Assembly: GCA_038503075.1 (NCBI GenBank)
Contig: JBCAML010000006.1
Span: forward strand, 992,001-1,056,000
Reading direction: 5' to 3'
DNA: 64,000 nt
From: Gyromitra esculenta
Taxonomy: Eukaryota > Ascomycota > Pezizomycetes > Pezizales > Discinaceae
Shown here: positions 45,020 to 56,813 of the stretch, piece after piece
How positions within the stretch are numbered: the first letter of the stretch is position 1
How the letters are laid out: each line of letters begins with the position of its first letter
Notes under the pieces: generated by a model
Databases searched by the model: none
What the model was told of the DNA's origin: nothing
What the model saw: only the letters and a program-made list of their open reading frames with translations
Made by a program: the position numbers and the translations under genes

Positions 45020-45949
45020 GGGAGGGGGTACTTTCATGGATAACTGTTTTCGTTGGTTTGTCGGGTATAAGGGTGCGAGGCTATTGTGTTACGTTGTTGT
45101 TCCTTATGTTTCTTTGGGTTTCTGTTGCAATGAGTCAAGTCTTTGTCATCGAACGAGTTGGAATGAGGTATATAAGCGAAGGGATTCCCCCTCTTGTTGT
45201 ACTTTTCTTCTTCTTTCTTTAAGCAACGTCTTCTATTGTACACTCACTGTATCTCACAAATACAACTTCAGGTTACACCTCGTAATCTTTCGCCGTCGCC
45301 GTCTTCAAGTCACCAGAACTTGAACCATTAGTAGAGCCTGTAGAATCTTCGCACTTTCTCCTGTTGTTGGCTTCTCGTTCAAGTAGCACTGCTTATCTCG
45401 GGGGATACCTGAGAGCTTGACGAGAATCTCGCTCCTTGAGACCCGAGCAGATCTGGACCGGTTACGCAAGTTGCGTTTGGAGCAAGAAAAGAAGAAAGCT
45501 AAAGCATTGGCCCGGAAGGAAGCACTCTCTCAAGGGGCGAAGTTTATCTCCAAGCTCTCAGGTATCCCCCGAGATAAGCAGTGCTACTTGAAGAATAAAC
45601 TAAGCGACGAGAGTGTTTCTACGAAGTTCCACAGGCTCTACGAAGTGTTCGAGTATAGAGGACTCGAGGACGGCGACAGCGTAAGGTTATCTGGTGTAAC
45701 CGAGGTTTGTATTCGTGAAATACAAGAGTGTGCTATAGAAGACGTTGCTTGAAGAAGAAGAAGGAAAAGTACAACAAGAGGGGAAATCCCTTCGCTTATA
45801 TACTCGTAATCCACCTCTTCGATGACAAACGTATGACTCATTGCAAAGGAAACCAAGGGAAACATATAGAACGTTTTAGCAAAGCAACACAACAAAACAC
45901 CTATTCCGCTAACCGAACGTCACCACAACCATCCATGAAAGTACTCGCA

Positions 45950-48900
45950 TAGCCGTGAGCTCCTGCGACACTAACCAGACCTTCGCCGAACATTTGGATA
46001 CCTTTGGTGGAACGCGTCTACTGCTTCGTTTCTTCGTGATATTCGCAGGTTCACGTAGGTAGTGCGTATCCCGTCCATTCGACTAGATATTGGAAGCTTT
46101 CATCGATAGAGCGTGAATCAGTATACGCTTCGACAAGATATTCGCTCGTGGTCGTTTACTTGGACGGGTGGGGGTGGTGGAATGATTTGACCGGGGAGTG
46201 GATCGGTGGGAGCTGCTTTGATTAGTGAGACGTGAAATACCGGATGATATTTCATGGAGAACGGCAAGTCTATCTCATGGCGTCATGCGCTGAGATTATT
46301 CGTTTCACGGGGAAGGGACCACTCCATTTCAGTCTAATTTCCTCGAATTTCTAGTCGTCTCATATTCTTCATGGATATGAAGACACGGTCATTGACTTTA
46401 AACGAAGGGCGGGGACACGATGTCGGTTGGTACTTGGACTCGAAAATATCTTGTGCCGTCTCATGCAGGTTCGAAGGAAGTCTCTAAGTTCTTCCATTTT
46501 TGAAGCAAATAGGTCGGCATCGAGGGTTTGCGGGGATCGGTCATTAGAGATGATTGAAGTATCGAAACGGGGATGGTATCCGTAGTTGGCGAAGAAGGGT
46601 GTGGCTTTCGTGCTGGCTGATTCTTGATTATTAGCAGCGAACTCGGCAATAGGCAGCAATTTGTACCAGACGTCGTGTTGGTACGGAACGTTACAGCGAA
46701 GATATCTTGTTCCATAACAGCGTTAAGACGCTCGGTTTGACCGTCCGTTTCTGGGTGGAAAGATGTCGACATGCGAGCGGAAATATTCAGGCGTTGACAG
46801 AGGTGTTTCCAGAACTTGCCAGTAAACTGTGTCCCTATCGAAGTAATATGAGACGGTAGTCCATGGAGTTTAAATGTTACGGAGGTAAAGTTAGCCGTTT
46901 GTTCAGCATTGACGGTGGTGTTGCAGGGGATTAAGTGTCTCATTTTTGATAATCTATCCACTACGACCATTATTGCATCAAAACCATTGGATTCAGGGAG
47001 ACCGGTAACAAAATCCATCGATAGCTCTTCCCAGGGGCGATTGGGAATTGGGAGGGGCTTAAGGACGCCGTGGGTGCGAGGGTATTGAGGCTCGTCGACA
47101 GGTATGGCAATTTCGGGTGTATCGTCCAATGTACTCTCTCATTTTAGGCCAATAAAAATGCCTAGAGATTAGTTCAAAGGACTTTTCACGTCCTGGGTGG
47201 CCAGCAGAGGGGGCGTCATGATATCTCTGTAAAATAAGAATACGGAGAGGGTCGTGATTGGGGATGTAAAGCTTTTGTCGATAGAATAGATAACCATTTT
47301 TCTCGGTGCAATCGCCTAATGTAATTTCCTTGGATTGTTGTTCGCCGTTCTTAAGTGCTAGTAAGACTTTTTGTGGGAACGGGTCAGCATTATATCCTTG
47401 GTTTATTAAGATCTCGAGAGGGGCATCCAATTCAGCGGGTTCGTTTGTTAAAGAACCCGAAAACAAACTCAGCTTAGGGTCCAAATTTCTTTCCTTCAGG
47501 ACTACTTGGTGCTGGTGTTGTAGTCTTTCATCCCCTTCTTCAGGGAGATCTCCTGATCTCCGAGTCAGAGCGTCCGGCTTTCCTCCTTGTACTCCTGGTC
47601 GGTATGTAATGACAAAGTCAAAACGTGAGAGGTATTCTGCCCATCTTACTTGCCTACGGTTGAGTTGCTTAGTAGTCATAAAATACTCTAAGTTAACATG
47701 GTCGGTAATAACAGATATGGGTAGCTTCGGATCTTCGAGTTCGGGTCTCCATTCTTCAAAGCAACGGATGATGGCTAGCAGTTCTTTGTCGTAGATCTCA
47801 TAGTTACATTCAGCAGGTGAGTGTTTCTTAGAGAAGAATCTTACGGGATGCAGTATGCCTTGGTCATCGAGTGAGAGAGACACGCCGGAGACGAAGTCGG
47901 AAGCGTCGGATTCAACGAAGATCTTTTCTTGGGATCGAAATGGATGAGTACGGGGCTTTAGTGAAGGCGTCTTTAAGTGCTTGAAAGCGAGTTCGGCTTC
48001 AGCGGTCCATTCGAAGACAGTGCCTTTTTTTGTGAAGGCGGTGAGAGGGGCAGCAAGGCGAGAAAATCCTAAGATAAATCTGCGGTAAAAGTTTGCGAAA
48101 CCGAGAAAGGCTTGTATATCTTTAATTGACTTTGGGCGGTTCCAGTCTCGGACGGCTTTTAATTTATCCTCGTCCATCTTGATGCCTTCGGGGGTAAGGA
48201 TTAAGCCTAGGTATTTGATGGACTGCACATGAAATTCGCACTTCTCAGGTTTGAGGAGGATGTTGTTAGCTTTGAGGGCATCTAGGACCTGTCTGACATG
48301 TATTTTATGTTCAGCAAGGGTGTCGCTATAGATGAGGATGTCGTCGAGGTAGGCCGTGCAAAAAAGATCAAGGTATTCTCGGAGTGAGTCGTTCACAAAT
48401 CGTTGAAATGTGCCGGGGGCGTTGGTAAGGCCGAATGGCATTACCATGTACTCGTATAAGCCATATCGGGTTCGAAAGGCGGTTTTCCATTCCTCTCCCT
48501 CAGCGATGCGAATTTGGTGGAAACCATCCCTGAGATCGAGTTTGGAGTACCACTGGGCTTTTGCGAGGCGATCTAGGGTTTCTTTGATCAAGGGGGATGT
48601 ATATCGGTCCTTGACCGTGAGAGCATTGAGGCCACGATAATCGACACAGAGACGAAGGGAACCATCGGGTTTGGCGGCGAATAGGACTGGGGAACCGGCA
48701 GAAGATGAGCTGGCACGGATGAATCCTTTCTCCAAGTTGTCCTCGATATACTTTTTTAGAACTAAGAGTTCATCTCGTGACATACCATAGAGTGGGCCAA
48801 ATGGGGGTTCCTTGCCTTCCTGAAGGGTGATGCGGTGGTCGTAGGGGCGACGGGGAGGGAGTCCTTGTGCCTTTGTTTTATCAAACATATCCAGGTACTC

Positions 48901-49611
48901 ATGGTATTCGGCAGGTATTCGCTGTCTCCATTCCTCTTTAGTGGTCTTGCTATCAAGAACCCTATTAATTTCGTAGAGGGACATAGAATACACTTGAATA
49001 CCCTTCTTTCTGGCGAGCATGCGGAAGCTAGCTGCGCCGATAAAGGCGGCGTTTAGTTTGGCTGGAGGGGAAATAGCGGCGGCTGAGACGACGGGTTGCT
49101 TAGGGGCACAGTGGGTGGTGCAGAATTCAGAATTGAATTCAATGCTTTTGTTCGCAAATTGTAGATGGATGTCATGGAGATTCATCCAAGGGATACCGAG
49201 TACTAGGGGGTAGTGGCCTAGCTTGGTAACGAAGAAGGGGGCTTTCTCAGTATGTTGTTGGATGGAAAGCTCCAGGTGACAAAGGTTCGTGATATCTCCC
49301 GAGGCAATTGTTCGGCCGTCAATAACTTCCAATTGGCGAGGGGTTTTTAGGGGAGATAGAGGCAGGGAATGGTGACGCACAAAGTTTTCGTCGATGAAAG
49401 CGAATCCTGAGGCTCCAGTGTCAAGAAGTGCGTGTGTTTTTATAATTTTATTTTGGTGGGAAAGGCTACATGAAACTACAAAATGTTCCCCATCCAAATT
49501 ATCCTCCACACACACATCTGATACTGAGAACCCAGAAATAGAAAACGCTGACAAAGGAGAAAAAGAAACCAGAGCAGGGTCACAAGGCGACTCTGGTTGA
49601 ACTAGTTTAAA
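45950..49611 (-). pseudogene. Pol of element F, frameshifted in integrase and after
   Basis: From 49611 down to 47059 the frame is open: protease ([13 protein letters not shown]), full reverse transcriptase (YLDDILIYSD), RNase H and the HHCC zinc domain. A small in-frame loss damages RNase H near 47880 (VSGVSLSLDD for VSGGVLSQLDD). From about 47130 the integrase core continues in another frame, with further indels near 46850 and 46680, and the chromodomain region below 46300 is broken up. Confidence 0.85.
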
Positions 49612-50830
49612 GACTCAACTGAGTCTGTTGCGTCAAAGGCGGAAAAACGAGGTGGCAGGGGCGGTGGAAAAACAGAGGAAGCAGGAGGGGCGGCGGGGGC
49701 GTTAATAGCGGCTCCCCTCATAGCGGGGCGTTTGGAGGCAGAGGGGCAGTTGGAGAATATATGTCCTTCTCCGGCGCAAAATAGGCAGCGATTATTGGTC
49801 TGTCTCCATGTTTTTTCTTCAGGCGATAGCTTTCTCCTTCCGTTGATCTGAACGTAGCGTTGTTCAGGAGCTGGGCGGGAGGTAGAGGTACAACCGAAGG
49901 AGAGATCCATGGGGGCAAGCCCTCCCGGGGCGAAGGAGGAGGAAGAGGGGGTGAAGGCGGCAGGGGCGGCGGCAGGGGCGGTGAATTGTCCCATGGTGTT
50001 ACGGGCAGCGTTTTTCTTTTCCTCTCTTCTTGCTCGGATACGATTATCCAAGCGGAGGAGGAAGGCACAGAGGGAGGTGAAGGTGGTAGGAAAGTCGGCT
50101 ACGGTCACTACGGCTTCTTTTAGCTCGTCTGACATCCCGAACTCCAAGGCATCGTTTTTTGCTGATTCATCGTAGTTCAACCGCCCCATGATTCGCTGAA
50201 AGTCGGCAAGGTAAGCAGAGAAATCTCGCTTCCCTTGTCGAAGCTGGTGTAGCTCGCGGCGGGCCGTTCCGAGTGGGTCAGGATCTCCGAAGGCGCTGTT
50301 TCGAGCGGTAATCAATTCGGCGGCGTTATTCCAAGTGGTAGTCCCGTCGGGAGGACAGAGTGGCGGATTTGTTCTAGGGCGGCTCCTCGAGGCGGCTAAT
50401 AGCATACAATATCATATTGTTCTTCTTGAAAAGCGATCGGCGTTAGCAGAGCTTTGATCGGAGTTGCGGACGAATCCGGGAGTTTATCGCGAGATCCATT
50501 GAATTTATCTGGATCGGGCATCTTGTCCGAGCGGCCTCGCGAGTGTGGGCAGGAGGGGGTGGCGATGGTGCGGGTGGTGGGGGGCTACTGGCTACGAAGG
50601 CGGGGCGACGGCTTCGGCCGCCTGCAGTTGGGACTGGCAAGTATTGAATCTTGCCGTCATATTGTTCCGTTCTTGTATAGCCTCTTCCAGTTGTAGAGTG
50701 CGTACGTGAGGTTATCGACCCGTTGTTGGTAGTGTGATCGGAGGTGAGCGTCGGCGGCGTTGGCGGCGCGCGGAAGCTCGAAGTTGGGAAAGTCAGGCGG
50801 GATTGTGGTGGCGTGGTTATGCAGAAGAAG
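49602..50830 (-). pseudogene. Gag of element F, 5' half broken
   Basis: The 3' half is open from about 50350 to 49602 (gag domain RRELHQLRQGKRDFSAYL, zinc knuckle CLFCAGEGHIFSNC, end TTA AAC TAG). The 5' half, 50350-50830, is in pieces with many single-base indels. The frameshift heptamer 49605-49611 and its 8-bp stem (49591-49598 with 49567-49574) are intact. Confidence 0.8.
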
Positions 50831-51393
50831 AGCAGGATGAGGCGAAGAACGTAATCTCGCGGCGAAGTTTATCTCCAAGCTCTCGGGTATCCCCCGAGAT
50901 AAGGCTACTTGAAGAATAAACTAGCGACGAGAGTGCTTTCTACGAAGTTCCACAGGCTCTACGGTTGTTCGAAAGATAGAGGACTCGATGACGGCGACAG
51001 CGTAAGCGTTATCCCACAGAATCGAGGTTTGTATTCGTGAAATACAAGAGTGTGCTATAAGACGTCGTTGAAGAAGAAGGAAAAGTACAACAAGAGGAAA
51101 TCCCTTCGCTTATATACTCGTAATCCACCTCTTCGACGACAAACGTATGACTCATCGTGCGAAACCTTTAAACATATAGAACGTTTTAGCAAAGCAACAC
51201 AACAAAACACCTATTCCGCTAACCGAACGTCACCACAACCATCCATGAAACACTCAAAGCCAAAGGTAGGCAGTCCTACACCATATATTATCTTAATTCT
51301 AATAGTATTCAATAGGAAAAAAGCGATCGCGTAACCCTCATAAAGATCTCCCTGCTCGAAACGTCAAAATGCACGAGGTTCCAACAGATCACA

Positions 51394-51803
51394 TTTCATG
51401 AATAACTGTTTTCGTTGGTTCATTAGGTACAGGGGTACAAGGTTGTTGTGTTACGTTGTTGTTCTTTGTGTTTCTTCAGGTTTCCGTTGCAGTGAGTCAA
51501 GTCTTTGTCATCGAACGAGTTGGAATGTGGTATATAAGTGAAGGGATTTCCCCTCCTGTTATGCTTTTCCTTCTTCTTTCTTTAAGCAACGTCTTCTATA
51601 GTACACTCTTGTATTTTACAATACAACCCTCGGTTATACCTCATAACCTTACACTGTCGCCGCCCTCAAGTCCTCTATACTTGAACACTTCGTAGAGCCT
51701 GTGGAACATCGTGAATACTCTCGTCGCTTAGTTTTCCCTTCAAGTAGCACTGCTCATCTCGGGGGATACCTGAGAGCTTGAAGATAAACCTCGCTCCTTG
51801 AGA
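51394..51803 (+). mobile_element. Solo LTR S5, near the 3' end of pogo
   Basis: 410 bp, plus orientation, flanked by TCACA at 51389-51393 and 51804-51808. Starts TTTCATGAATAACTG and ends CTCCTTGAGA; TATATAAGTG near 51531. Confidence 0.93.
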
Positions 51804-52156
51804 TCACACTCGTTCAGGGGAGCCATAGGTGCCCTTGACAGCGATAGTGAATAAATATCGATCGGCCTTAATGGGCCCACAACAGGAGGCATCAGCTATT
51901 CTTTCTATACCGCAGGTAGGTTCTCAGTCTCGGTTCTTTATTATGGAATAAGGTGGTTCTAACCCATAGACCTAGTAGGAGCTGACTAGGGGACACCTCT
52001 AGGGATTCAAAGGCCAGCACTTTATTTTCTCCCTCTCTCTTCTATTGGAATACAAAGCTCTAGATCTCTATTGTATATTAAATATATATTTTTATCGCGC
52101 TCGCTGCTTGTTGTTGTGTCTTCAGCTTTTTTCTCCCGCTTAGTTCAGTTGCGACC

Positions 52157-52200
52157 GTGGCCAACCTCCCCACCGTGTCCCATTTCCGGGTAATTTTCGT
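52157..52200 (-). repeat. Right terminal inverted repeat of pogo element
   Basis: Perfect 44-nt partner of 13158-13201, ending GGGTAATTTTCGT next to the TA at 52201-52202. It lies 39 kb from its mate. Confidence 0.95.
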
Positions 52201-52202
52201 TA

Positions 52203-54798
52203 CTAGCAACCTCCGACCGCTTTACTACCATCGCCTAGGCTGAAAGCAAATTTTCCTTGTGATCTTGAAAAAGGTTAATTTTTCACTATTTAAGCATCTA
52301 GCCTTCGAATGCGAGAATGACATATCTATCTATCTATCTAGCCTTCGAACGATGCGTGGGAAACTTTTTGCGTTCGTTGTTGTTTATTCATTAGGTACAT
52401 TCAACCCGAAGGTTATGGCACTCAGCTTTTTGCGTTCAATATGGGAAGACTCGTGATAAACACAAATAACATCTAAAAGAGTTTAGCAATAAGGACGGGT
52501 TCTGTGTTTAAAGCGGGACAATGTATAGCTCCTTCAGCAACATCTAACCAATTTGGCAAATTTGGTTGACAGTATGTGTGGATTGGGAAGATTAAGTACT
52601 GATAGTTACATTTACTTAGGTTTATTCTCATCCTATCTTCTACCACTCTAGCTGCTACCATGGGCCAGGGCACGAGACCGGCATTTCTGTAGCGGAAAAG
52701 ATACATAATCTCTACGGTAAAATTGTATTCCATACTCAACAGGCTCGAACCTGAGCCTTACGCACTTGAATACAGGCGCTCCGTGGACCAATTTATTGGG
52801 ATATACCTGGTACAAGGTTCCCTAAGGCCATCTCTATCCAGTCCAAAGCTTATCCCTTCGTTCGTTTTCAGGCACGCTATCTGTACCCGAAAGGGTGGCA
52901 AACAGTTGGTACCACACCGCGACAGCAGTGAAGTCACCTCTACACCACCTTTTATGGACTAGCTACCTCCAAATCCGACACCCTCCCTCAAGTAGTTTCC
53001 TGCCTGAAAGTGAGTGAAATGCGGGACATAGTAAGGGATAGTAAGGGATAAGAACAGTGTGAGACCTGTACAACCCCTGCCCTTAGTAACCCAAAACTTG
53101 TAAATTCTTATCTGAAAACTCTTTTACAGATGTGATCTCACAAAAAAAACCATTTCCTCACCGTCAAGAACCCCACCTCGTTAGTAATGCACAGCCGTTT
53201 GCCGTAGTATGGTTGGAGGGTGGCGATTGGGGAGTAGGAGCGATGGCGATTTAACTATTCATTCGTTTACTCATTAGGTAAAAGCGATGACGAATTTTAG
53301 GTGAAATAGCCAAAAACCGCAGCAACTAGGTCGATAAGAAGGGTTTAATATTTTAAGCTGACGGGAGGCGATGTTTTGGTGAATATTTCCGAATTAGATC
53401 TTGATACTCTATTATAGGTGACAATTCGATACTAGTACGGATAATGTGTATAAGCCACACACACAGACACCTACATGCAGTTTACGGCTGTTAGAACTCT
53501 ATACTCAATTACTCGTGGGATGTCAAATTGATCAAAATTTAATTTACCACCAGTGCCGAATTCGAGCCCAGAGCGCTCCTCCTCCTCCAATTCGGCAAGT
53601 AATATGCTATGCTCAGCTCTTGAGCCCTGTGTCCTAGCCTTCTGTGTCATTTCCCTCCATTCAGCGCACCACCATCTCCAAACTCCTAAATTTAAAACCT
53701 CGCCTCCCATTTCTTAACTTAATTTAAGTGTATAGCACTAAATTTGTCCTATGCTGTACGTACAGATACTGAAATTCAGTATGCTTATACTTAAATTTGT
53801 CACCGGTGGTATATTGGGTTCTGACCCATTTGTGCTTCCATAACTACTTATTAGTCTTTGAATTCTAGCGATTACTATAGTGATCACTGTGATAAAATTA
53901 TCGCGAATGCCATTTCTTATACACGCTCGCCATATCCGGTCGGTACTATTACCTACAGGTTGAATGTACCTATTGAATTAATAAATGGATAAATAAGTCA
54001 TATCATGAGATATCGCTCGATTTTGAAGTTAACACCTGCTGACACGGTTTGAATCTTTATTTATTTAGTTATTATTTAATTAGATACGCGCGATTTGGAT
54101 CGCGCGGAGACATAAATGTAACAGTTTGTAATAAATAAATACTACATGCAGTACGAGACTGCGTTAGTGTGTCGAGTAATATTCTATAAATGCTCCAATA
54201 TTTATTATTTCGTTCAGCTCACTCAACCCGTAAGTTATGGTGCTCAGTAGAATCTATTATCCAGAATTATCTACCTTTAATATTAGTGGAAACTAACCCA
54301 TTTAGAGTATGTATTGAAAGAAAAGAGCAAATAATAAGTTCATGAGATTCGATATGATGTGGTGTGGTGTGGTGTTAAAATTAAGGTGGATCCCAACGAC
54401 TGTATCTCTTAAGTGAAAAGTCATTGAGATCTCTTACTATACTATTATCCAACTACGTTTGTGGTGGTTTATAGATATACAGACGCGATCTCCGGGTTGT
54501 CGTTCAATCACAGTTTGCTCCTCCTAATTTTTTTAGTTCATGATTAAGATCAAAGTTATATGAATTTGAAGATTCACCCAATCATGAGCGGTCGCTCTAG
54601 TTCTATCAAGTAACCATAATACTAATTCTATTTTCTTTTACCTATACCACGCTTAATTGGTGGAGTATCCCTCAGCTACTTCCTTCCTTTTCTTGTGATT
54701 TACTCCGTGATGGCCGAGTAATTCTAAAATATTTTGAGTGCTACTGGCTAACAGGAAGCTGGCATACCCAATTTTCGGCCAAGGGAGGACATGTACTG
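52203..54798. other. AT-rich intergenic region with small repeats
   Basis: I see no gene. Contains a short TATC run (about 52323-52338), a GGTGT run near 54359-54375, and two related 25-nt segments at 52401-52425 and 54223-54247 (TCAACCCG...GTTATGG...CTCAG). Probably decayed transposon remains and the 3' flank of the ankyrin gene. Confidence 0.45.
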
Positions 54799-55692
54799 TT
54801 ACCCTATGTTCGTGTTCCGTACGTAATATGCATGGCTAATTGGGGTACGCCCATCATCATTTGTGGCCTCCATATCCGCACCGTATTCCAACAACAGACC
54901 ACATATCTCAATATTATCAACCAAAACTGCATAGTGAAGTGGAGTATTTCCACCTCGGTGACTTCGAGCATTAGCATCGGATCCCGCCTCCAGCAGTATT
55001 TGAGCAATTATTGTCGAATGCTCTAGATTATTCGTTGCTGCGATGTGAAGTGGAGTAAATCCAGTGCCATATTCTTTAACGGATGGATCTGCTCCGTGCT
55101 CCAATAGGAGTCTTGTTATCCTTTCTGATTGATCTTTTACTGCCATATGGAGTGCCGGAACGTGCCAAGTACCAGTTGGGTGACTAGTGCTAGCCCCATA
55201 CGTCAATAGTAACCCAATGATCTCTTCGTAAACAGTTTTTTTAACCCATGCATGGTACCATAGGCCTACTGCCAGCTGGAGTGCTGACTCTTCACGGCGT
55301 GTTTCTAATTCAACGTCAATACCCTTCGCTAGCAATAGTCTGGCCATCGATATATTTCCTTGAATTATTGCATAATGAATTGCAGTGTCTCCACCGGGAC
55401 GACACCGAATGTTAATATCGCCACCTTGTTTAGACATAATCTCAAGCACCAACTTGACTAGCGTTGGGTAACCTATCATTACTCCCCAAATCAAAGCAGG
55501 TACGCCAGCTTTATCCTGCATGGCTAGTTTGTTCCTCGTCGGGATAAGAATGTTATAAAGAGAATGGTTTCCGGATCTCATCAAGTAACTATGTTCTTTT
55601 GGGCCGAGATACCCGACTACTATCTCGAAAAGCTCGGGAGGAAGGTTGAGGAGATCAAACATGACTGGCGTTTTGGATGTTTCAGCCATCAA
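54799..55692 (-). CDS. F-box-like, ankyrin-repeat protein
   Basis: Single-exon frame of 297 residues. Residues about 12-50 (DLLNLPPELFEIVVGYLGP) look like an F-box start, which would link the protein to an SCF ubiquitin ligase. From about residue 60 there are roughly six ankyrin repeats, with clear units GGDTAIHYAIIQGNISMARLL, TWHVPALHMAVKD, GFTPLHIAATNN and GNTPLHYAVLVDNIEICGLLL (each under 21 residues as written in motif form). The last repeat ends abruptly at a stop, so the 3' end may be short compared with relatives. Two adjacent Met codons begin the frame. Such genes are numerous and fast-evolving in ascomycetes; the substrate or partner is unknown. Confidence 0.82.
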   Translation of the reverse strand: MMAETSKTPVMFDLLNLPPELFEIVVGYLGPKEHSYLMRSGNHSLYNILIPTRNKLAMQDKAGVPALIWGVMIGYPTLVKLVLEIMSKQGGDINIRCRPGGDTAIHYAIIQGNISMARLLLAKGIDVELETRREESALQLAVGLWYHAWVKKTVYEEIIGLLLTYGASTSHPTGTWHVPALHMAVKDQSERITRLLLEHGADPSVKEYGTGFTPLHIAATNNLEHSTIIAQILLEAGSDANARSHRGGNTPLHYAVLVDNIEICGLLLEYGADMEATNDDGRTPISHAYYVRNTNIG

Positions 55693-56813
55693 GTTTTAGA
55701 AACTGGATGTCGAAAGAAGACGCAGAGCTTTAAACCCTATAGCGAAGTCATTCAATCAAAGACAGTTATTTAAAACAACATCATAGATTAGTGGGATTAT
55801 TTACTCGGTCCTTTGGAAGGTGAGGATGGATGTTTGATGAACGCTCGAACTCTTTGGCGTAAGATGAGGAAAGAAAAGAAGAGGAGGCTGAAGAATCGAT
55901 GAAAAGGAGAGGCGGGGAAGACGTTCGTGATTACTAGAAAACCGATTGCGTCATCGATTGTTTCCAAGGAAACGGCGTTGATATTTTGCTAGCTCACCAA
56001 AGATCACTCGAAGCGTTAAGTTCCAAGCAACGTTGTTGATGTCCGTTCTCCGCCATGTTCTCCGCCATGTCCCCTCAGAGAGAGGATAAAGGTTTCTCTA
56101 CAGTCGAGGAAACACTCAAAAGTAACGGAGTTGGAAAAAAGCTGGGATATGTTTGATTCGGCATCAAAGGTTTGGTTGACAGACAGCCAAGAACCGACAC
56201 TGACGAAGATCAGAGCGGCGGTAGCACAAGGGATTTTGGTAGAAGTATCGTTGACAATAGTATGCAGTCTTGTGAGATCTTGGGAGAGAAGTGTATGGCT
56301 TTCTTGGTTCTGCACGGCCCACCGACAGCCGACCCGGGTTTTAACACATCTACTCTACATCTAGCTGCATGATCAACAGCGGGGTAGTTCCAGAACACAG
56401 CGCACGCCTTTGTCGAATCATACCACAGGGAAACTGCTTCCCTGCGCATCTAATTTTTTTGATATCCTATGAGGGGAAACAGCCAATGAGGAAACCGATT
56501 GCCCGGACTGGTTATTAATCCCTAGGACCCATTGGTGGTTCATTAGCTTGTGGTGGATATTCCGAACTGTCACGGAGCAGAAGCTTTTGGCAGGTTGTCT
56601 CAACTCCACGTGGGTGGGTTTCGTGAAAACTACTAGAATATCCCAAGGAATCTGGGCTGTGTGTAACCTTTGAATTTACTGTTAAGAGAGAAAGTGCGAT
56701 CGGCTCGCCTCGTCATTTAAGTTATATACATGTATACGTGTATGTTTCATGTCTCCTTCTATACATGTATGTCCCACGCCGCCGAGCCACAACCTAGAGC
56801 ACCGAACCATACT
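55693..56813. other. Intergenic, no gene recognised
   Basis: Frames up to about 100 residues occur on both strands (for example 56016-56315) but have no recognisable domain. The region includes the ankyrin gene promoter and the 3' flank of the next gene. Confidence 0.4.

Larger units (their letters stand above)
39779..45441 (+). mobile_element. Chromovirus E (Ty3/Gypsy), degraded by indels
   Basis: 5' LTR 39779-40193 (415 bp), 3' LTR 45032-45441 (410 bp). Flanks CTCGA (39774-39778) and CCCGA (45442-45446) look like a target duplication with one substitution. Primer site has lost a base (ACGTTCTTC at 40196). Long stretches of clean sequence alternate with stretches full of small indels. Confidence 0.9.
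45528..51250 (-). mobile_element. Chromovirus F (Ty3/Gypsy), degraded by indels
   Basis: 3' LTR 45528-45940 (413 bp), 5' LTR 50855-51250 (396 bp, several deletions). Target duplication CACTC at 45523-45527 and 51251-51255. Lies tail to tail with E, separated by 86 bp of which 81 belong to pogo. Confidence 0.92.
13261..51315 (+). pseudogene. Pogo transposase, split by insertions and with stop codons
   Basis: Would cut and paste the pogo element through its terminal repeats. Part 1 (13261-13865) starts MPQVKVRENSEK and carries a psq-type helix-turn-helix (SIRAAGKKYGVPRSTLANRY) and a CENP-B-type DNA-binding domain (HWVTRFLDRHPE), then the start of the DDE domain (NADEKGYAIG). Part 2 (14322-14925) continues in frame across the S4 insertion, with LLIIDGHSSH as the second catalytic region and HLLQPLDVGLF further on. 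It has in-frame stops at 14614 (TAA) and 14896 (TAA). Part 3 (39541-39778) and part 4 (45447-45527, LDRLRKLRLEQEKKKAKAL) encode a basic, coiled C-terminal tail, with a frameshift between them; part 5 ends about 51315. The point lesions alone inactivate it, so it was probably dead or decaying independent of the insertions. Confidence 0.85.
13158..52200 (+). mobile_element. Pogo-type DNA transposon expanded to 39 kb by 13 nested insertions
   Basis: The ends carry perfect 44-bp inverted repeats starting ACGAAAATTACCCGG, flanked by TA. Removing every LTR insertion and one copy of each 5-bp duplication leaves the pieces 13158-13865, 14322-14925, 39541-39778, 45447-45527, 51256-51393 and 51809-52200, together about 2161 bp, normal for a pogo/Fot1-like element. 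These pieces read in order as one transposase gene plus flanks. Direct insertions into it are S4 (13866-14316), S3 with all its contents (14926-39535), E (39779-45441), F (45528-51250) and S5 (51394-51803). Confidence 0.95.

Noticed and set aside
13158..52200. RIP as the cause of the stop codons in A and B gag
   Set aside because: Several stops come from changes other than C-to-T, and long neighbouring frames are open. A quantitative index was not computed.
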